The position numbers and the translations under genes were made by a program. From Elusimicrobiota bacterium (lineage in GTDB: Bacteria > Elusimicrobiota > Elusimicrobia > JACQJN01): 8,179 bases of DNA. Positions 1 through 6,607 of this stretch are shown piece by piece. The number at the start of each line of letters is the position of its first letter. Positions within the stretch are counted from its first letter, which is position 1. The stretch is from assembly GCA_016205045.1 (NCBI GenBank), contig JACQJM010000229.1:1-8179 (forward strand), given 5' to 3'. The notes under the pieces were generated by a model. The model was not told the DNA's origin, did not search any database, and worked only from the letters and a program-made list of their open reading frames with translations.

Positions 1-20
1 AAGAAAATTATCTTTTTCAT
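1..20 (-). CDS. 5' end of a minus-strand gene cut by the window edge (starts MKKIIF)
   Basis: Only the first six full codons are visible: ATG at 20-18, then Lys-Lys-Ile-Ile-Phe, continuing past position 1. A near-perfect Shine-Dalgarno GAGGAGG (minus strand, 31-25) sits 4 nt before the ATG, the same sequence and spacing as at the methyltransferase gene at 3404. A promoter with a perfect -10 box lies further upstream (61-90). The start Met-Lys-Lys-Ile-Ile-Phe is what the n-region and early h-region of a signal peptide look like, so an exported product is possible, but this is inference from six residues. The product cannot be named. Confidence 0.6.
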
Positions 21-60
21 ATAGCCTCCTCGAATGGAGCTGCTCCCAGGACCGGTTGCG

Positions 61-90
61 ATTATAGGCAATCCCAAGGCTGGTGTTCAA
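61..90 (-). promoter_or_regulatory. Sigma-70-like promoter of the left-edge minus-strand gene
   Basis: Read on the minus strand, a -35 box TTGAAC (90-85, 4 of 6 to consensus) is followed after 18 bp by a perfect TATAAT (66-61). Transcription would start near 54, giving a leader of about 35 nt that contains the GAGGAGG ribosome binding site. The leader region also holds an 11-bp dyad (GGAGC-T-GCTCC, 36-46), which could be an operator or a small hairpin. Confidence 0.55.
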
Positions 91-180
91 GTTGTTTCCT
101 AAAAAGGCCTTGATTTTTTATCAGATATGCACAATACTTAGAGAATCCCGCCTAATCAGGAACCCCAGCAGAAAAGAATT

Positions 181-187
181 AAGAGGT
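181..187 (+). promoter_or_regulatory. Ribosome binding site supporting a GTG start
   Basis: AAGAGGT lies 8 nt before the GTG at 196. It is the reason to accept a GTG start here, because the GTG is followed by a clear signal peptide. No convincing promoter was found for this gene in 21-180; TTGATT (110-115) with an AT-rich stretch around 133-140 is the best, but weak, candidate. Confidence 0.6.
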
Positions 188-195
188 TACACAAC

Positions 196-3100
196 GTGAA
201 TATTCGAAGCTGGCGACATCCCTGCGGGGTGTCCTTGGGTCTTCTCCTTCTAGGAATAAGCCTGCCTCCGGGCCACACCCAAACCGAGAAGGCAGGCCAA
301 GTGCTATTCTCTCCCAATGGGGATGGAATCGTCGACTCCGCCGTTTTTCGACTAGGGGTGTCCAACCCTGCCAGCGTCGCCAAATGGGAATTCAGCATCA
401 CCAATAACATGGGCCGGGAGGTCAAGCGCTTTTCGGGCAAAGGGGCTCCCCCCTCAACTCTCGATTGGGATGGTAAGGACGAACACAATCAGCTCATCCC
501 CGACGGAACCTACTCATACACCCTCAGCGTGGTGACGATCGCCGGCAGCAGTGAGAGGATCCCTCTCCGGGAGCTCGTCTGTGATCGACAAAGTCCATCA
601 GCTCAGGTGGCAGTAGAGCCCGCCGTATTCTCCCCCGAAGAGGGCAGCGCCAAGCCGACGGCCCGATTTGCCATGCAGGCCTTGGATGCCAACGGCATCC
701 ATAGTTGGCTTTTGAAGATCCAGCTCTTGGAGGGCGGGGGCACGATCAAATCCTTCTTCGGCAAGGGCTCCCCACCGGAGCACGTGGAGTGGGATGGACG
801 AAAGGATGGAAATGAGCCTGCGGCCAATGGGGAGTACATCTTTACCTTGGCGGTTCGGGATCGCGCTGGCAACACCACCATGACCCCTCCCCGCACGGTC
901 ACCATCGATCGTGGAGAACCCGTGATGGTCATCGATGCCCGGCCAAATATTTTCTCTCCCAATGGGGATGGTATTCAGGATGTGGTCCTATTTGAACTGA
1001 ATTCTTCCACAGTTCGGAAAGTAATCGAGGGCTGGGCCCTGCAGATCCAGAATCTTAAGGGAAAACCGATTAGGTCTTTCCAAGGATCCGGTGCGCCTCC
1101 GCAGGAAATCCCTTGGGATGGCAAGGACACAGGGGGACGCCTTATGGAGGATGGGGTGTATGCCTACAGCGTCACCACGGTGGACCAGGCGGGCAACCGC
1201 GGGGTGACCATCCCTAAAACCCTGATCCTGGACAACGCTCCTCCCCAGGTCAACGTGGAAATCGCCCCCACCCTACTTTCTCCCAACGGGGATGGGACGA
1301 CCGATATCGGGAATTTTCAAATAGACATCCAAGAGCCAAACGGCATCCGGTCGTACGCGTTAGGCATAGTCAACGATGTGGGAGAGGTAAAAAAAATTTT
1401 TAAAGGGGAGGGCATGCCTCCCAAACAGATTCAATGGGCGGGACAGGGAGAGGACGGTAAAACTCTTTTGGATGGCCGATACACTTACTCCTTAACCGTA
1501 GTGGACCGCGCTGGAAACAAAACGATCTCCGCACCCAAACCCATTCAAGTGGACACCACTCCCCCCCGCGTGGATGTATCGGCAGAGCCCCGCTTAATCT
1601 CATTCAGCAGCGATCAAAAGGAGGTTCACTTTCAAGTTTCTGCTCAGGATGCATCCGAGTTGGATACCTGGAGTCTCGAGATCCGCAGTGCGCGCGAGCC
1701 TACGAAAGTAGTGCGCCAGTTCGCGGGAACGGGGACACCCAGCCGCCTATTGACATGGGATGGTCGAACCGATACCAAAGAGCCCCTGCCGGACGGAGCC
1801 TATACGTATACATTGCAAGCACAAGATAAGGCGCATAATATGGCGATCTCCTCGCCGGAAACGATCACGGTGGGCTCCCAAATACCTCGAATCTCGATCC
1901 GTTCCAACCTCCCCAGTTTTTCCCCCAACGCGGACGGGACCAAAGACTCCGTCACCTTTGCGATGGAGGTTCAGTCCTTTAATAAGATCCAACAATGGGA
2001 GGTGAAACTGGTTGACGCGAGTGGGATGGTCTTCCGAAAATTCTTGGGCCACGAGCCTCCTCCCGCAGAACTAATCTGGGGAGGAGAAAAAGATGACAAG
2101 AGCCGAGCCCCGGATGGCCTGTATCGCTACACTCTCCGGGTGATAGACGAGGCTGGGAATCAAAACGCAACGGCTCCCCAAAACATCCTTGTTGATACGA
2201 ACTCCCCTCAGATATTGGTTCAAGCCGTTCCCGCTCTGTTCTCTCCGAATGGAGATGGCTCGCTCGACCAAATCGCTTTCCAACTAAGATACCTGGATGT
2301 AAACCCTGCGGGCCCGTGGCATTTGACGATTAAAAATAAAGGAAACAGAATTGTGCGCACCTTCTCCGGGAATGGGGAACTGCCCGCAAGCATCACATGG
2401 GAGGGCGTTTCAGATGAGAAGAAGGGAGTGCCAGATGGCACTTATACGTATGGGCTATTTGCCGAGGACGCGGTGGGAAACCACTTCTACACTGCCGACC
2501 AAATTCTGCAGGTGGACAACACCCCCCCGGCGATCACGCTCTCTGCCGAGCCCACCATCTTCGCCCCTAAGACCGATGGCTCCAAGAACCGGACCATTTT
2601 TAGCCTCGCCGTTCAGGACGCATCCGATCTAGCCGATTGGACTCTACAGATTCTAAACGCGGGATCCAAGCTCATACACTCCTTCAAGGGATCGGGGAGA
2701 CCTCCCGCAGAACTGCCGTGGGAAGGGGTGGACTCAAAAAACAACGTATTTCCAGATGGAAAATACACAGGGCAGCTCTTGGTGAAGGATCAGGTGGGCA
2801 ACCAAGGAAGAAGCCAGGGAGTTTTAGTAACGATCGACACTTCTAAACCAGTCTTAGTCGTATCTTCCGAAGAAGAACTCGTCCCCAGCCTGGCACCTGA
2901 AGCACTGGTTCACGAAAGCTCCCGAGGCCTTGTGATCAGCCTGGCTGCGGAAGTTCTGTTTGAAATGGGTAAAGCCAACATCCGACCAGAAGCCTTTCTA
3001 ACCCTGGATGAGGCGGCCGCCGTGGTTAAGAAATATCCTACTCGCCACGTTCTGATCGAAGGACACACAGACAATACTCCCATCCACACTCCTGAGTTTC

Positions 3101-3321
3101 CTTCCAATGAGGCTCTCTCCATGGCCCGAGCCAAGGCTGTCATCGATTATTTTGTGAACACCGGCAAGATCGCGGTCGCCCACTTCACCGCCAAGGGCCA
3201 CGGAGACTCCAGACCCGCAGCGGACAACAGCACGGTAGGGGGAAAGCGCAAGAACCGCAGAGTCGAAATTATTATTCAAAACGAAGAAAAGAATATCTCC
3301 GCCGCGCCTACCAAGCCTTAA
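196..3321 (+). CDS. Secreted protein with eight FlgD-type Ig-like repeats and a C-terminal OmpA peptidoglycan-binding domain
   Basis: Probable periplasmic peptidoglycan anchor; the role of its long repeat region is unknown. The 1041-residue product starts with a signal peptide (Arg4, Arg7, hydrophobic core 11-23, cleavage probably near 28). Eight repeats of about 105 residues fill 36-882. Each typical unit has an FSPNGDG-like entry loop, a Trp about 25 residues later, a WDG-type turn and a DGxYxYxLxVxDxAGN-type ending, as in FlgD Ig-like domains. Residues 905-1028 form an OmpA C-terminal domain: GHTDN 956-960, LSMARA 974-979, NRRVEI 1020-1025. Asp959 and Arg978 match the residues that hold diaminopimelate in OmpA. 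No beta-barrel precedes it, so the protein is probably soluble in the periplasm rather than an OmpA porin. The repeats show a three-domain super-repeat. Start GTG, stop TAA. The methyltransferase follows after 82 nt, with no clear terminator between them. Domain calls are firm; the biological role is not known. Confidence 0.93.
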   Translation: MNIRSWRHPCGVSLGLLLLGISLPPGHTQTEKAGQVLFSPNGDGIVDSAVFRLGVSNPASVAKWEFSITNNMGREVKRFSGKGAPPSTLDWDGKDEHNQLIPDGTYSYTLSVVTIAGSSERIPLRELVCDRQSPSAQVAVEPAVFSPEEGSAKPTARFAMQALDANGIHSWLLKIQLLEGGGTIKSFFGKGSPPEHVEWDGRKDGNEPAANGEYIFTLAVRDRAGNTTMTPPRTVTIDRGEPVMVIDARPNIFSPNGDGIQDVVLFELNSSTVRKVIEGWALQIQNLKGKPIRSFQGSGAPPQEIPWDGKDTGGRLMEDGVYAYSVTTVDQAGNRGVTIPKTLILDNAPPQVNVEIAPTLLSPNGDGTTDIGNFQIDIQEPNGIRSYALGIVNDVGEVKKIFKGEGMPPKQIQWAGQGEDGKTLLDGRYTYSLTVVDRAGNKTISAPKPIQVDTTPPRVDVSAEPRLISFSSDQKEVHFQVSAQDASELDTWSLEIRSAREPTKVVRQFAGTGTPSRLLTWDGRTDTKEPLPDGAYTYTLQAQDKAHNMAISSPETITVGSQIPRISIRSNLPSFSPNADGTKDSVTFAMEVQSFNKIQQWEVKLVDASGMVFRKFLGHEPPPAELIWGGEKDDKSRAPDGLYRYTLRVIDEAGNQNATAPQNILVDTNSPQILVQAVPALFSPNGDGSLDQIAFQLRYLDVNPAGPWHLTIKNKGNRIVRTFSGNGELPASITWEGVSDEKKGVPDGTYTYGLFAEDAVGNHFYTADQILQVDNTPPAITLSAEPTIFAPKTDGSKNRTIFSLAVQDASDLADWTLQILNAGSKLIHSFKGSGRPPAELPWEGVDSKNNVFPDGKYTGQLLVKDQVGNQGRSQGVLVTIDTSKPVLVVSSEEELVPSLAPEALVHESSRGLVISLAAEVLFEMGKANIRPEAFLTLDEAAAVVKKYPTRHVLIEGHTDNTPIHTPEFPSNEALSMARAKAVIDYFVNTGKIAVAHFTAKGHGDSRPAADNSTVGGKRKNRRVEIIIQNEEKNISAAPTKP
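301..2841 (+). repeat. Eight diverged in-frame repeats of about 105 codons (FlgD-type Ig-like domains)
   Basis: The units run approximately at residues 36-133, 134-240, 242-347, 350-454, 457-558, 563-668, 671-775 and 778-882. Units 1, 3, 4, 6 and 7 keep an SPN(G/A)DG loop; units 2, 5 and 8 have SPEEGS, SFSSDQ and APKTDG in its place. The repetition is visible at protein level; the DNA copies have diverged so far that slippage or recombination between them is unlikely, which points to an old expansion. Confidence 0.9.
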
Positions 3322-3392
3322 GAGCCTACAAGTAATACCCTCCGTGGGACACAACCCAAAAAAATCGTAAGATAAGCTATCCCTCTGCCAAG

Positions 3393-3399
3393 AGGAGGT
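3393..3399 (+). promoter_or_regulatory. Strong ribosome binding site of the methyltransferase
   Basis: AGGAGGT lies 4 nt before the ATG at 3404 and fixes that start. The near-consensus strength suggests efficient translation independent of the upstream gene. Confidence 0.75.
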
Positions 3400-3403
3400 T
3401 ATT

Positions 3404-4045
3404 ATGCGAAGGCCGGTCCTAGTCCCATCAAGAATTGAGCGCTACAGCACTGATCACAGCAGTCCCGAATCGGACCTGCTTAAAAAGTTGGTTCAGGAAA
3501 CCTATGCCAAAACGGAAATCCCCCAGATGCAGATCGGGCATCTGCAGGGGGCCTTTCTCAGATTGTTGGTGAGGGTGTCCCGCGCCAGCCGGGTGCTAGA
3601 AATAGGAACCTTCACCGGATACAGCGCCCTGGTAATGGCCGAGGGGCTCCCTCCAGGAGGAAAACTGATCACCTGCGACATCGACCCTCACACAACACAG
3701 ATGGCTCGCCAGTTTTGGGCCCAAAGCCCTCACGGCAGAAAAATAAATCTCAAGTTAGGCCCCGCCCTGGAAACGCTGCAAGGGCTGAAGGGACCATTCG
3801 ACATTGTGTTCCTCGACGCCGACAAAGAGAATTATACCCGCTATTGGGAAGCGTTCCTTCCTAAGGTAAGAAAAGGTGGTTTAGTGGTGGCGGACAACGT
3901 GCTGTGGAGTGGCCGGGTCTTAAATCCTCAAGAAAAAAGCGATCACGCTTTGGCAGAGTTCAACAAACATGTCCACGCCGACAAGCGTGTGGAGGCGGTG
4001 ATGCTGGCCCTTGGGGACGGATTGACGCTGGCCTGGAAGAAATAA
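3404..4045 (+). CDS. SAM-dependent O-methyltransferase, caffeoyl-CoA O-methyltransferase-like (methyltransferase family 3)
   Basis: A cytoplasmic class I methyltransferase that would move a methyl group from S-adenosylmethionine to a hydroxyl, usually of a catechol-type substrate, with a divalent metal; the bacterial substrate cannot be read from sequence. In the 213 residues, motif I is LEIGTFTGYS (65-74), the acidic ribose-binding end of strand 2 is CDID (91-94), and the metal site is formed by Asp138 in FLDADK (136-141) and Asp164-Asn165 in ADNVLW (163-168). These correspond to the Asp/Asp-Asn metal ligands known in plant caffeoyl-CoA O-methyltransferase. The length is normal for the family and the gene is intact. 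The start is fixed by the strong AGGAGGT. It lies 82 nt after the Ig/OmpA gene on the same strand and ends 10 nt from the 3' end of the convergent pilin gene. It may be cotranscribed with the Ig/OmpA gene, though no functional link is evident. Confidence 0.93.
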   Translation: MRRPVLVPSRIERYSTDHSSPESDLLKKLVQETYAKTEIPQMQIGHLQGAFLRLLVRVSRASRVLEIGTFTGYSALVMAEGLPPGGKLITCDIDPHTTQMARQFWAQSPHGRKINLKLGPALETLQGLKGPFDIVFLDADKENYTRYWEAFLPKVRKGGLVVADNVLWSGRVLNPQEKSDHALAEFNKHVHADKRVEAVMLALGDGLTLAWKK

Positions 4046-4055
4046 AAAATCGCAG

Positions 4056-4562
4056 CTAATAAAAATTCAACGGCTTCCTTTCTGATGTGTCCGAGAAGCC
4101 TGGGCAGAAGCCAACCCCGTCATCAATGGTAATGGTCGAACAATTAAATGTCCGATCGCTGGAATAGTAGTTGAATAAATACTGCTTGTAACGCGTATTT
4201 GAGCCGGAGCCATCCGCATAACCAATGCATACTTCCGAGGGGGGGCAAAGATTTAAAAAAGTTACAATATAGTGTTGTGGGTCATCCGGGTCTGGCTGCG
4301 AACTCACTGTAAACGTATCAGAATCTCCTATCTCAACATCTAAGCCCCCCGGGCAGCCAGAGCTGGGGCCATAAATTACTGCACACCTGTCTTCAGCCTG
4401 GACAATAGTTCTAAGGTAATCTAGATGCACGGAAAACTCTATTTGCTGTTTAGCTTTCTGGTACTGGGGCATACCTACCGCCGCCAATACGGCAATGATC
4501 AGCACCGCCGTCAGAAGCTCTATGAGCGTAAATCCTGATTTACATTTAAGCTTTGCTGGCAT
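4056..4562 (-). CDS. Type IV pilin / pseudopilin precursor, Cys-rich
   Basis: Precursor of a pilus or type II secretion pseudopilus subunit, processed by prepilin peptidase and held in the inner membrane before assembly. From ATG 4562 the leader is ten residues (MPAKLKCKSG), cleaved before FTLIELLTAV; Glu5 of the mature protein, needed for assembly, is present, followed by the usual hydrophobic helix. The mature part is about 158 residues. Its globular part has six cysteines spaced as three likely loops (11, 7 and 13 residues end to end), suggesting disulfides, including a C-terminal D-region type loop. In-frame ATGs also exist at 4595 and 4631, giving leaders of 21 and 33 residues; none has a well-placed ribosome binding site. 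I prefer 4562 because the leader length is canonical and a possible -10 box (4608-4613) lies downstream of 4631. No other pilus gene is visible. Major pilin, minor pilin and pseudopilin cannot be distinguished. Confidence 0.88.
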   Translation of the reverse strand: MPAKLKCKSGFTLIELLTAVLIIAVLAAVGMPQYQKAKQQIEFSVHLDYLRTIVQAEDRCAVIYGPSSGCPGGLDVEIGDSDTFTVSSQPDPDDPQHYIVTFLNLCPPSEVCIGYADGSGSNTRYKQYLFNYYSSDRTFNCSTITIDDGVGFCPGFSDTSERKPLNFY

Positions 4563-4607
4563 TAGAGTAAAATGTACGACGCGACGCAGCTTCATTGGGG
4601 TACTAAA

Positions 4608-4613
4608 AGTATA
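4608..4613 (-). promoter_or_regulatory. Possible -10 box for the pilin gene
   Basis: TATACT on the minus strand (5 of 6 to TATAAT) would start transcription near 4601, ahead of the ATGs at 4595 and 4562. No good -35 box is found 16-18 bp upstream, which would fit an activator-dependent promoter; the direct repeats at 4651-4696 would then lie at roughly -50 to -95. Weak evidence on its own. Confidence 0.3.
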
Positions 4614-4650
4614 CCAGGAAAGGCTTCTCATTTCCTGAAGAAACAGTAAA

Positions 4651-4696
4651 AAAAGGTGTCCAAAAAGTGCCCATCCAAGCTGTCTAAAAGGTGTCT
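4651..4696 (-). repeat. Cluster of 11-bp direct repeats (AAAARGTGYCY on the plus strand) upstream of the pilin gene
   Basis: Three clear copies on the plus strand: AAAAGGTGTCC (4651-4661), AAAAAGTGCCC (4662-4672, directly adjoining) and AAAAGGTGTCT (4686-4696), with a degraded 13-bp copy between the last two. The larger 18-bp blocks at 4655-4672 and 4679-4696 agree at 13 of 18 positions. The array fills most of the gap between the NlpC/P60 stop codon and the pilin start. The roughly one-helical-turn period fits binding sites for a regulator; a relic of a small repeated element is the alternative. Confidence 0.55.
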
Positions 4697-5234
4697 ATTT
4701 ATGAGACTTCTTGGCAGAGGCCAAAGTGGTAATAATTTGGTCGGTAAGAACGCGGCGAACCATTAGGTAGCGCTTGCGATAGTAATCGCTGTAGAGACTC
4801 TCCATCGTGACTCCCACCTCGGGCCTGGAAAAGTGGATAAAAATCCCGTTATTGACGTAAATTCCCACATGACCTACAATGCGGTTCCTTCTAGAGCCTG
4901 AAAAGAAAACCAGATCGCCCATTCTCAGCTCTTTTGAATTTTTTATCCGCTCTCCCACAATGGACATAGCGGCGGCGGTGCGCGGCAACTTCATGCCGTG
5001 AGCAGAAAAAACTTTGTCCACAAAATCGGAGCAGTCTAGAGGGGAGGGATGGGGCACCCCCTCTTCCGGCAAATATTTTTTAGCGGTTCGGACAACTGCT
5101 TTGGCCAAAGAGGAGAGAGGCGGTCGCTCGCTCAAGTAATCTCCGACCCGACGAGGAGCCGAAGCCCCGCAACCAGAAAACCACAGTGTCCCCACCAATA
5201 AAAAAGGAGTGCTCCATGCCAAGGGCCATTTCAT
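4695..5234 (-). CDS. NlpC/P60 family lipoprotein, probable cell-wall endopeptidase
   Basis: Predicted outer- or inner-membrane lipoprotein that cuts peptide stems of peptidoglycan. The 179 residues begin with a lipoprotein signal peptide ending in the lipobox FSGC (lipidated Cys22). The NlpC/P60 domain covers about 43-162: nucleophile Cys68 in LDCSDFV, His122 in GHVGIYV and the third polar residue His134 in IFIHFS. This Cys-His-His set, with 12 residues between the two histidines, matches E. coli MepS/Spr, so the enzyme should be active. The GDLVFF segment (106-111) is also typical. The domain is minimal, without SH3 or LysM modules. Start ATG 5234; the only purine-rich stretch upstream (AGGGG, about 13 nt away) is poorly placed, so initiation may be weak or coupled. 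It lies 72 nt after the permease and 63 nt before the longest pilin reading frame, on the same strand; cell-wall opening for pilus assembly is conceivable but unproven. Confidence 0.92.
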   Translation of the reverse strand: MKWPLAWSTPFLLVGTLWFSGCGASAPRRVGDYLSERPPLSSLAKAVVRTAKKYLPEEGVPHPSPLDCSDFVDKVFSAHGMKLPRTAAAMSIVGERIKNSKELRMGDLVFFSGSRRNRIVGHVGIYVNNGIFIHFSRPEVGVTMESLYSDYYRKRYLMVRRVLTDQIITTLASAKKSHK

Positions 5235-5269
5235 GCTTATAGCATAACCCCTGAATTAAAAAATCACCA

Positions 5270-5290
5270 GGGGGGAAAAGGGGGACGGGG
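5270..5290 (+). other. G-run tract in the leader of the NlpC/P60 gene
   Basis: Three runs of 6, 5 and 4 G lie at 5270-5275, 5280-5284 and 5287-5290, separated by AAAA and AC. On the transcribed minus strand this is a C-rich pyrimidine stretch within the 72-nt gap between permease and NlpC/P60 genes. A 6-bp inverted repeat (CCCCTG 5248-5253 with CAGGGG 5268-5273) overlaps it but lacks a T-tract after either arm, so it is not a standard terminator. Confidence 0.4.
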
Positions 5291-5306
5291 CTTGTAATCT
5301 TGGATT

Positions 5307-6599
5307 TCAAAAAGAATTTAGAGACGAGCGCGCGCGAGACTTGAAGAAAAAATAAAGAATGAGACCCACAGTCAACGCCACTATCATCCTGAAAAATGCT
5401 TGCAAGGGAGATTGGATAGCCAAAACCATACAGACAACTATTCCCACATAAGGAACGATTTTCGGGACTCTAAATATCCCAGGAGAAGTAGGTTCGCGGT
5501 GGCGGATCTTAATCAGACTCCAATGCACCATCAAAAAAGCGGAGATCAAAAGCAGGCTTGTGGTTTGGGCCATGATTTTGACTCCCCCCGTAAGAACCAA
5601 AAGAATACATAACCCCATCGCCACGAGTACAGCCACCCAGGGAGTGCGTCGAGAGGAGTGGATCTCAGCCAGAGGTTTGGGTAAAAGCCCCTGATCCGAC
5701 ATGCCGTACAGCAACCGAGACGCCATGATTAAATTAGCTAGGCCTGTGTTGCACACGGCAAAAAGAGCTATTGGAGCAAATCCCCAAGCGGGCATCGGAA
5801 ATCCTGTTTTTTTAAGCACATCCAGAAGAGGGGTGGTAGATTGGGTCGCCTCCGCCGGGGTCATTACCCAAAGCACAGCAAAAACGGCTGCAAGGTAAAA
5901 AATTGTCGTGACACTCACCGAAATCAGGATGGCCCGAGGAATATCTCGAGTGGGATTCTTCGCCTCTTCCGCTAAATTGGCCAAGTCCTCAAATCCCATA
6001 AACGCGTAAAAAGCCAGGGTCGCCCCCGAGAGGATGGGCAAAAAACCAGAAGAGGGAACAATACGGCTCAACAGTTCTGAAGCATTCTGTCTAAAGGCAT
6101 ATGAGAGTCCCACCACGATCACCAAAACAATACCAAACACCTCGATGGAGGTGAATAGGTTGTTGACGCGAGCCGATTCTCGGATGCCCCAAAAACTGAT
6201 GAAACTCATGAGCAGAATCAGTCCGATCGCGGCCGCCATCTGAGGAACTTCCAAAAAAACACGGAGATACCCATAAAAAGCCAAGGAAACCGTTGCAGAA
6301 GAGGTGATCCCGCTGGCCAAAACAAAAAAACCAACGAGATAAGAAACTAAGGGATTCTCAAAGGCGCGAGCGCAGAAGGAAGCTGCTCCTCCACTTTTAG
6401 GAATACGGGAACTGAGCTCGGCATAAGTCAGGCCCGTGACGGAAGCCAAAAGAGCGGACAAAAGAAATGAAAGCCAGGCAGAAGAGCCCGCGATTCCCAC
6501 CACCTTCCCCACAAGGGCATAAATACCTGCCCCCAGGATGTCACCCACTCCATAGAATATAAGCGTCCAGAGACCCAGTTGCCGGGAAAGTTGCGTCAT
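5307..6599 (-). CDS. APC-superfamily amino acid permease
   Basis: Inner-membrane secondary transporter for amino acids, by family; the particular substrate cannot be assigned. Numbered from ATG 6599, the product has 430 residues and about 12 hydrophobic segments. Segment 1 contains the substrate-site break GAGIYALVG (23-31). Segment 6 is FYAFMGFEDLANLAEE (197-212), followed by the family motif EEAKNPTRDIP (211-221). The SRLLYGMSDQGLLP loop (294-307) is also characteristic. This pattern resembles the cationic amino acid transporter branch (YhdG/CAT-like). An in-frame TTG at 6605 would add two residues, but ATG 6599 is preferred. No ribosome binding site precedes either start; instead a promoter (6608-6636) predicts transcription starting at or next to the ATG. 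The gene is intact and may continue into the NlpC/P60 gene. Confidence 0.92.
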   Translation of the reverse strand: MTQLSRQLGLWTLIFYGVGDILGAGIYALVGKVVGIAGSSAWLSFLLSALLASVTGLTYAELSSRIPKSGGAASFCARAFENPLVSYLVGFFVLASGITSSATVSLAFYGYLRVFLEVPQMAAAIGLILLMSFISFWGIRESARVNNLFTSIEVFGIVLVIVVGLSYAFRQNASELLSRIVPSSGFLPILSGATLAFYAFMGFEDLANLAEEAKNPTRDIPRAILISVSVTTIFYLAAVFAVLWVMTPAEATQSTTPLLDVLKKTGFPMPAWGFAPIALFAVCNTGLANLIMASRLLYGMSDQGLLPKPLAEIHSSRRTPWVAVLVAMGLCILLVLTGGVKIMAQTTSLLLISAFLMVHWSLIKIRHREPTSPGIFRVPKIVPYVGIVVCMVLAIQSPLQAFFRMIVALTVGLILYFFFKSRARSSLNSF

Positions 6600-6607
6600 A
6601 AACAAAC

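Noticed and set aside
104..120. AAGGCCTT palindrome followed by a T-run as a terminator of the plus strand
   Set aside because: There is no loop or real stem, and nothing upstream on the plus strand needs terminating because the left-edge gene runs the other way.
603..962. Minus-strand 119-residue frame opposite the Ig/OmpA gene, and similar ones at 156-488, 1747-2052 and 2998-3354
   Set aside because: Antisense shadows of the repeat-encoding gene without ribosome binding sites or recognisable domains.
4651..4696. CRISPR-like array
   Set aside because: Units are 11 bp, adjoining and without unique spacers; too short and too irregular for CRISPR.
5248..5273. Terminator between the permease and NlpC/P60 genes
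   Set aside because: The stem is only 6 bp with a 14-nt loop and no T-tract follows on the transcribed strand.
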